Source: CAYSWS01 sp965603395 (lineage in GTDB: Bacteria > Patescibacteriota > WWE3 > UBA101185 > UBA10185). From it: a DNA stretch of 21,043 bases. Below are positions 11,816 to 20,800 of this stretch, piece by piece. The DNA lies in NCBI GenBank assembly GCA_965603395.1, contig CBFDCV010000012.1:1-21043 (forward strand), in the 5' to 3' direction. The number at the start of each line of letters is the position of its first letter. Position 1 is the first letter of the stretch. The notes beneath the pieces are model-generated. The model was not told the origin of the DNA. It saw nothing but the letters and a program-made list of their open reading frames with translations, and ran no database searches. Position numbers and translations under genes: made by a program.

Positions 11816-14800
11816 ATGCCTGCCCTTGAAACAATAGGACAAATTACAAATAATTCGCTCTCAACATCTAAAGCCGCTAAACTGCTAGGGGTCTCTCCAA
11901 CGACTCTAAGAAGATTTGAGAAAAAAGGTTTGATAAAGGCGCATCGAAAACCTAACGGTTACCGCGCTTTTTACACTGATGATATCGCTAGTTTAAAGCA
12001 GAATTTATCCAGACAAGAGCAGAAGGCTCAAAAGGAATTACACCTAGAGCTACTTGATCTACAAGAAAAAGAAATTACAAAGAAAAAAGCCACACCAAAA
12101 CCCTCCCCTGAACATCTCACACAACTAAGCCAACAAAAACAGGCACTTGACGACAAGCCTGAAGAACTACACAAAGGTTTTACTCCTATAAGCGATAAGG
12201 AAATAACTGCACCGCTCAAAGACAAATCGACACATACTGAAATTCCACTGGAAGCTGCTCTTGCCAGCATTGAGGCCCAGACAGCTGCTGAGAGCATTCT
12301 TCCAGAGGAGCCTGCTAAATTTATTCGGTACGACCAAGACGCCCACAAGATCCGGGTTTTGGAAGTAAAAAACGTTTTTAAATCAAGACTAATAAAAGTT
12401 TCTGCTGTCACCATGATGGTTGCTTTCAGCGCTTTGTTCGCGCTGGTGGTTAGGGATGCCCCTGACATATTAAGCAACATGCTGGCCGTTAAACCTGCCA
12501 GTGATGCCCTCATCTCTTTTGACAAGTTTAGATTTGGCATGGCCGACGACAAGCAGAAACAAGCGCTACAAGATGTATTACAAGCATCAACCCAAGTTAG
12601 AGATATACTATTTGGAGTTAATGTGCCTGCAATTTTCGAAAGCACACTCGATGTAGCAGGCCTGGCAAGTTTTCAGGGAGGCCTCCAGACTAATCTGGCT
12701 GACTTTCTAGGCACTGGGGAAATAAGAGGCCTAGGAAGTATAGATGACGTGACGGAGGACTCCCTGGAAGACGAACTGGATATTGACGGGGAGGTTATTG
12801 CTATTGGTTTGGACAACGCTGTCATCGGCATCAATGTTATTGATGATGACAACATTATAGATGACTTGGACTATTCAGGGATCCTTAATCTCGCGGGAGA
12901 ATGGCAAATATCAGGCACTACCGTAACAGCCACTGCGGAAGAAATTAACTTGTTAAGCGGTATAATTGATCTTTCAACTGTGGTAAGTGAAATAGGTTAC
13001 CTGGCTGATGTTACATTCGATGATGGGGGCTTATATTTTAGTGACGGCTCAACTTTTGTACAGGATGTTGATAATCTGTTCTACGATGAAGGCGATACTG
13101 CCCTGGGCATAGGTACAGATTCACCTGACGCTACTTTGCATGTAGTGGGAGATTTTGAAGTCACAGAAGAAGTAACATTCAATAGCCTTACATACACTTT
13201 TCCCCCCGGGCACGGCGCCAGTAATTACGTTTTAACCAACAATAGCTCAGGCACTCTTACCTGGGAATCTGTCACCGGCAGTATCGTAGCTGATGATTCT
13301 TTGGATTTCACAGAGTTCGTGGATGCCATGACTGTGGATGATCCCACCTCCATAGATCTGTACACTGGGACAGCAGATGCAAGTTTACGACATTATAATT
13401 CGAACACTACTGAAGAAATAATATTCTTAGATGGAGCCTCCGGTAATGTAGGGATAGGAACTACTGATGCTGACACCAAATTGTACGTAGACGGTGATTC
13501 AACAGTAACAGGTTCCGGGGACTTTGGCAGTGGAAACATTACTATAAACGCAAATACAGGCACTACCGCTTTTATTCATTCTGACGGTTCAGCAAGTTTC
13601 GGAGCAGGCAACGCAACTATAGATTCCAATGGAAACATACAAGTACAGGCCGGATACGGTCTTGACACTCAGGGGGCAGGAGTGCTCAACCTCGGCACCT
13701 CAAACGCTACTACTTTGAGCATGGGAAATGCCGGATCAGCCGTAGCCGTCACAAGCACGACATTTGCTGTCAATGGTAGTCAGTTAGTTGTAGATGCAAC
13801 CGGAAACGTAGGAATTGGTACTACAGCGCCTGGTTTCACCTTGGAAGTTATCGGTGATTTTGGCATTAGCGGAGTGGGCTTAGATGATAACGCTTCCCTA
13901 GCATCAGGCGCATCATTAGTTGGTTTGTTTGACGACTCCTATTACAATATTTCCGCTAACACCGACGTGCAATCAGGATTTGCTATGATCGATATTGCTA
14001 TTGGCATCAGAACATACACAGACCAACAGTATGTTAAAAACTATGAACCGGTAGCCATTTCTTTAAATGAACTGGACAAAATAGTCGGCGCGGTTGTGGG
14101 TGGTTCGGCTGGTATATGGAGAGATGAAGGTACTTATATTTATCCCAACCAAGCCCCTAATGTTGTTATCAGTGACTCTGAGTATTTAGGCATTGGTACT
14201 ACCGCCCCAAATGTGGAGCTTGATGTTTTAGGAGAAATAAGAGGCAGAAGATTCGCCTTCGAAGATGACACAGATACATACATCGATACGCTACTGAATG
14301 ACACCCTTGCTTTTTACACCGGAGGATCCAGCAACATCATGATAGACAGTAGCGGAAATCTTGGTATCGGCACAACCGCTCCCAGCCGAATACTTACTGT
14401 GGATGGAACAATGAGACTGAATGCTTCCTCTCTTCCTGCATCGCCAGCAACCGGTGATCTTTATAACACAGGTACGGAGTTAAATTACTATGACGGAGTT
14501 GAGTGGGTAGTTCTTTCTGAAGGACTATGGCATTTAAATGCTACTGACACGGATATTTATTACACGGACGGAAACGTTGGTATAGGAACCACAACGCCCA
14601 CCACAGACTTCATGGTCTTAGGTACGAACACGTACCAATTTAACCTGGCGTATGACGTCACAAATCTGGCACAATTCGGAGTCTCCAGCGGTGGAGACCT
14701 CACCATTTTACCGTCCGGTTCTGATCTTACTTTGCAAGCCAACGTCCTTACTCAGATAAACAGCGCAAACACTGCTATGGTAATAGATCAGCTTGGAGCC

Positions 14801-17800
14801 GGTGACATTCTTGATATTAGAGACAGCGGCTCTTCTGTACTTTCGGTCATAAGCGGAGGTAACGTAGGTATTGGTACTACTGCTCCCATTGAGTTGCTTG
14901 AAATAGCCGGCGGAAATCTCCTCTTGGATAACAACCAGTTCCTACAGTGGTATGATGCCGGCGGCAACCACGAAGACATCTTAGGCATCAACACCAACGA
15001 TGACATTCTGTTTGGTGACATAGGAAATGAGTTTGATGATCTATTTTTTATGACCAGTAGTGAAACCAGAATGTTCATTCAAGATGATGGTAATGTGGGT
15101 ATTGGTACAACCGCCCCGGACAACTTGTTTGAAGTAATCGAAAGTGACAACCAAGACATTGCGGATATACTGGCTGAACATACTTCATTTACAGGAGACA
15201 TTCTAACCTTAAGAGCTAATGAAGAAACTGACGGTAGTTTCTACTTTTTGAGATTGGTAGCTGATGCCGACGGTACTCCGGTTGACGTTATCACAATTGA
15301 CCAAGATGGAGATGTAGTTTTCCGAGACGGAGCTTTGGTTGACCTTAGTAACATAGATATGTCTGACAACCAAGAAGGTTTGATTATTCCACAAAGCACC
15401 TCATGCGGAAACGCCACGCAAGATGGTCAGATCTGTTGGGATACTGATGATGACAATCTCTACATGGGCCAAGGAGCCTCTGCTGCTTTACTTACCACGT
15501 TGGCAATCACTGAGTGGACTCAAACCCTCAACCTTTTATATCCCAACTCTCCAACTGACAACCTTGGTATAGGAGGCAACTCAGAACCTAGTCTTGACAT
15601 ACTCTTACATTCTGATGGCGGGGCAATATTCAATATTCAAGGAAATGATGCCGACTTCAGAATAGAAGGTATTACCGACGCGAACTTATTCTTCGTTGAT
15701 GCCGGGTCTGACTTTATTGGTGTTGGTACCAGCACTCCCTCAGATTTATTCTCGGTAGCAGGAGGAACAATTATTGGTGGTATTTACGCTAATGCCGGGG
15801 TCACTGCTCCCACTGATGGATTGTTAGTTGAGGGTAATGTAGGTATAGGTACAACAAGCCCTTCATTCAAGCTTGAAGTTGATGGTGATATTGGTATCCC
15901 GGCAAACGCCGATTTATATTTTGGCAATGTAGCAATTGGAGATTCAGGAGTCGATAACACTACTTCCGGTGCATATCAAATTGGTATTTTTCCTGAGTTC
16001 ACATACAGCACCAATACTAATGTCCAAGACGTCATAGATGATATTGATCAAGCGCTCACCGTTAGCGCTTCCAAATGGACTGATCTTGGTAGTGTAACTT
16101 ATCTCACAAACTGGGATGATGACCTAGGCATAGGTGGTTCTGCTGCTTCTGATTCTATCTTCTGGCTGGATTCTGCTAATGAGCTTGTTACTCTTACTAA
16201 TACTACTGCGGGTTTGTCCTTCCAAGTAAATGATGCGCTTGGTGATTCTACTCCTTTTGTGATCGATGGTACCGGAAATGTAGGCGTTGGGACTTCTTCA
16301 CCGGACTACAAACTTGAAGTTGTTGGTGACCTGAGACTATATCCGGGTAATGATCTTTACATAGGCAATATAGGATTAGATGACACCGGAGCCAGCAGTA
16401 CAACATCAGGCGCCTCATTAGTAGGTTTGTTTGACGATGGCTACGACAACATCGCTACCCACACTACTATACAAGGTGGTTTTGCAGATATTGATTCGGC
16501 CATTGGCACTAAAACTTTCACAGAAACAAACTACGTTACAAACACCCAGGCCGTCACTTTCTCCATAGACGTCCTAGATTTAGCTCTTTACGATCTAGAA
16601 ACAGGTGAGACAGGTTTATGGAGAGATAATACAGTTGATAACTACATATATCCTCAAAGCGCACAAAGTGTGGTAATTACTGATGGCGGTAATGTGGGTG
16701 TGGGAACAACTGCCCCGGGGTATGAACTTGAGGTCATTGGTGATGTTTACGCTGATAACATTAGGGCTGTCTCTGATCTGCATATAGGTGGTATTGCTTT
16801 ATCTGATAATGCAGGTACTTCCTCAGGCGCTTCCTTAGTAGGTTTATTCGATGATGGCTACGCAACCATTTCGGCAGATACTGATGTACAAGGAGCTATT
16901 GGGGAAATAGATACAGCTATCGTGAACATAGCTGCAGACACACTACCGCCCGGATCTTTAGATGGACAGACTATTAGATACAATGGTTCAGATTGGGTCA
17001 TAGATCAAAATCTATTCAATGATGCCACTAACGTGGGGATTGGTACAACAGGTCCGTCCTCAAAGTTAGAGGTTGTGGGAGACATTACAATATCAAGCGG
17101 CGATTTATACATTGGCAATGTGGGCTTAGACGATACAGGTGCAAGCAACACAACAGCAGGTGCATATCTTGTGGGAGTGTATCCTGAGCTTGATAACAGC
17201 CTAGCTGACAACGTCCAAGACGTTTTAGATGATCTGGACTTAGCCATCACTCAAAGTTCATCCAAATGGACTGATGGCGGAGACATAACATTCCTAACTG
17301 ATTACAATGATGATCTAGCCATTGGCGGAACTCATGCCGGAGATAGCATCTTCTACTTGGATGCTTCAGAAGAGCTACTCACTCTCACCAACACTACTGC
17401 AGGTTTGTCCTTCCAAGTAAGTGACGCGCTTAACGATGCTACTCCATTTGTAGTCGATGCAGATGGAAATGTAGGCATTGGAAACTCTGCCCCCGTTTAT
17501 AAACTGGACGTTAACGGTGACATAAGCATTGTTTCAGGCTCTGATTTGTACATAGGCAATATAGGGCTGGATGATACCGGAGCTAGTTCCTCAACATCAG
17601 GCGGCGCTTTAGTTGGTTTGTTCGATGAATATTACAATAGCGCAAGTCTCACAGTACAGGATGTGATCGATGATATCGACGCCGCCATAGGCACCAGAAC
17701 TTACACGGAACAACGCTATGTTGCCGATTCGCAGGCTCTAACCTTCTCTATAGATTCTTTGGACATAGCGCTTTATGACGTCGAAACAGGTGTCACAGGT

Positions 17801-20800
17801 TTATGGAGAGACAACACTGTTGATAATTATATTTACCCCCAAAATGCACAAAGTGTGGTCATAACAGATAGCGGTAATGTGGGAATCGGAACCACTGCTC
17901 CCGCCAGCGAATTAGAGATAGTAGGCGACATCACTCTAGGAGACGATAGCTGGATAGGTATTGGGGACACTGCCGAAAGGGTAGTTTTTGATGCTGACGG
18001 TGGCCATGTTGAAATACTTGGAGCTAGCGTAGGTATAGGTACTACTGCTCCCGGATATACACTAGATGTGAACGGCGATATTGGTATCGCCACCGGATCT
18101 GATCTTTATATTGGAAACATAGGGCTGGATGATACAGGCGCCGGTGCCTCTACTTCAGGAGCTTCTTTGGTGGGTGTTTTCGATGAGTTATATAACAGCA
18201 GCTCACTTACCCTGCAAGACGTACTTGATGATATAGACGCTGCCATGGGTACCAGAACATACACCGAACAGACTTATGTTACCAACTCTCAATCTTTTAC
18301 TTTCTCCGTAGACGCTTTAGATATAGCCTTAAATGACGTGGAAACAGGTGTAACCGGTCTGTGGAGAGACAACACTGTTGATAATTATATATACCCGCAG
18401 GATGCTGCTTCTTTCGCCATCACCGACGCCGGTAGATTGGGTATTGGAACCACCGCTCCAGGCGTATCCGCTGAAATACTTGGAGAAGTTAGAGCTGAGC
18501 GCTTTGCTTTCCAGGACGATCCGGATTCTTACATAGACACACTAGGCGCTGATGAACTGATCCTTGTCACTGCAGGAAACACTCAAGTACTAATCGATGA
18601 TGCCGGCAATATGGGTATAGGCACAACTAATCCCGGTGTACTACTTGATGTGATCGGTGACGTAAGAATAGCTTCCGGATATGATTTCTACGTGGAAAGT
18701 ATAGGCTTTAACGATAACGGCAGTGCCGCTTCCGGAGCTTCTCTGGTTGGCTTGTACGATGACAGTTTCTATAACATAGCTTCCGGTACCCAGGTTCAGA
18801 TGGCTTTTGGAGACATAGATACTGCACTTGGCTATAGATCCTATACAGAGCAAAACTATATAACTAACTTTGATCCCCTAGCTGACTCCGTAGATGGCTT
18901 GGATCTGTCACTGTATGACCTAGAAGCTGGAGAAACCGGTTTATGGAGGGATTTCGGCAGTCAATACATATATCCTGCCAATTATACAGACTTTGTCATA
19001 ACAGATAGCGGCCGGGTTGGGATTGGAACTACAGATCCAAACGACGCTTTGTCAGTGATTGGCGGTGTTCTCATCGGGTCGTTATATGATTCATTAGGGA
19101 TGTCTGCCCCCGCTAATGGACTTCTAGTAGAGGGAAGTGTGGGTATTGGAACTACATATGCTGATGCAAAACTACACATAGCTTCTGCAGCTAATGCCGA
19201 TGTTGTAAAGATCTCAGCCAGGGATGTTGACTTCTCTAATGACATCCTAGTCATTGAAACCAATGAGGAAATCACAGGCAACTATAACTTTATTAAGCTT
19301 GTCGCTGATGTGGACGGGGTTTCCACCGAGGTCCTTACTATAGACCAAAATGGAGGCATGGTCTTTATAGACGGCGCTCTTATTGATATGTCTGCCATTA
19401 ATGTGTCCAGCGCCACCGAAGGTTTGTACTTACCACAAACCTCGACTTGCGACTCCGGCGTAGCTGAAGGTCAAATTTGTTGGGATACCGACGACGACGA
19501 GATGTACATGGGTACCAGTACCGGAACTCTTAGATTGGTAGATCTAACCGCCGTTGAGTGGAAACAAACAGCTGATGTGATATTCCCCAATGTTTACGAC
19601 ACCGAAGACATAGGAATTGGCGGCACCGCCGCTTCTACTGCACATATATTCTTATCTTCTGAAGGTGGCGCTGTCTTTAATGAACAGGGCGGTAGCGAAG
19701 ACTTTCGAGTAGAAGGTAATTCAGATTCTTATAACCTTTTTGTGGATGCCGGAGCAGATAATGTAGGTATCGGAACCTCTGCTCCTGACTACAAATTAGA
19801 GATCTATGGTGAATTAGGCATCTCTGCTGGAAATGATGTTTATATTGGTGGGGTAGGTTTAAATGACAATGCTGATGAAGCTTCAGGTGCTTCACTTATA
19901 GGACTCTGGGATGATACTTACTACAACATCACAGCCGATACTGACGTACAGGGAGGTTTTGCTCTATTGGATGTGGCCATCGGTGGTAGAACATATAGTG
20001 AGGAGCACTATGTTGCCGATGCTCAGGGGCTAGCTTCTTCGGTAAATGTACTGGATCTTGCTTTATACAGTCTGGAATCCGGTGAATCCGGAATCTGGAG
20101 GGACGAGGGCAGTTACGTTTATCCCTATAACGCCACTGATTTTGCCATATTAGATAGCACAGGTAATGTAGGGATTGGTACTACTGCTCCTGCATCAAAG
20201 CTATCAGTAAGAGGAGACGTTACACTTGACGGCGATGACCTGTGGGTTGGCATAACCGGCACTGATGAGAGAATAATCTTTGATAGTGATGGTGATGATA
20301 TAGAGCTTATGGGAGCTAATGTTGGTATAGGTACTACTGCTCCCGGATACGCATTAGATGTGAATGGTGACATAAGAATAGTAAGCGGGTCAGATTTATA
20401 CCTTGGAAATATCGCCTTAGGCGATTCCGGGGCCAGCAACACCACAGCCGGGGCTTACTTTGTAGGTGTGTATCCGGATGAACTTACCTACAGCATCTCC
20501 ACCAATGTACAGGATGTTCTTGATGACCTTGACCTGGCCATTGCGCAAAGCTCCTCTAAATGGACCGATCTAGGATCCGTCACCTACCTGACAAGCCAGG
20601 ATAACGATCTGGCCATCGGAGGCACCGCAGCCTCTGACTCTATTTTCTATTTAGACAATGCCAACGAGCTCGTAACACTTACTAATACAACCGGCGGTTT
20701 TTCGTTTAGAGTAAATGATGCAGCAGAAGACACCTCCCCATTCATCATCGATGAAAATGGCAATGTTGGTATAGGAACCACAAATCCAGTCTATGATCTG

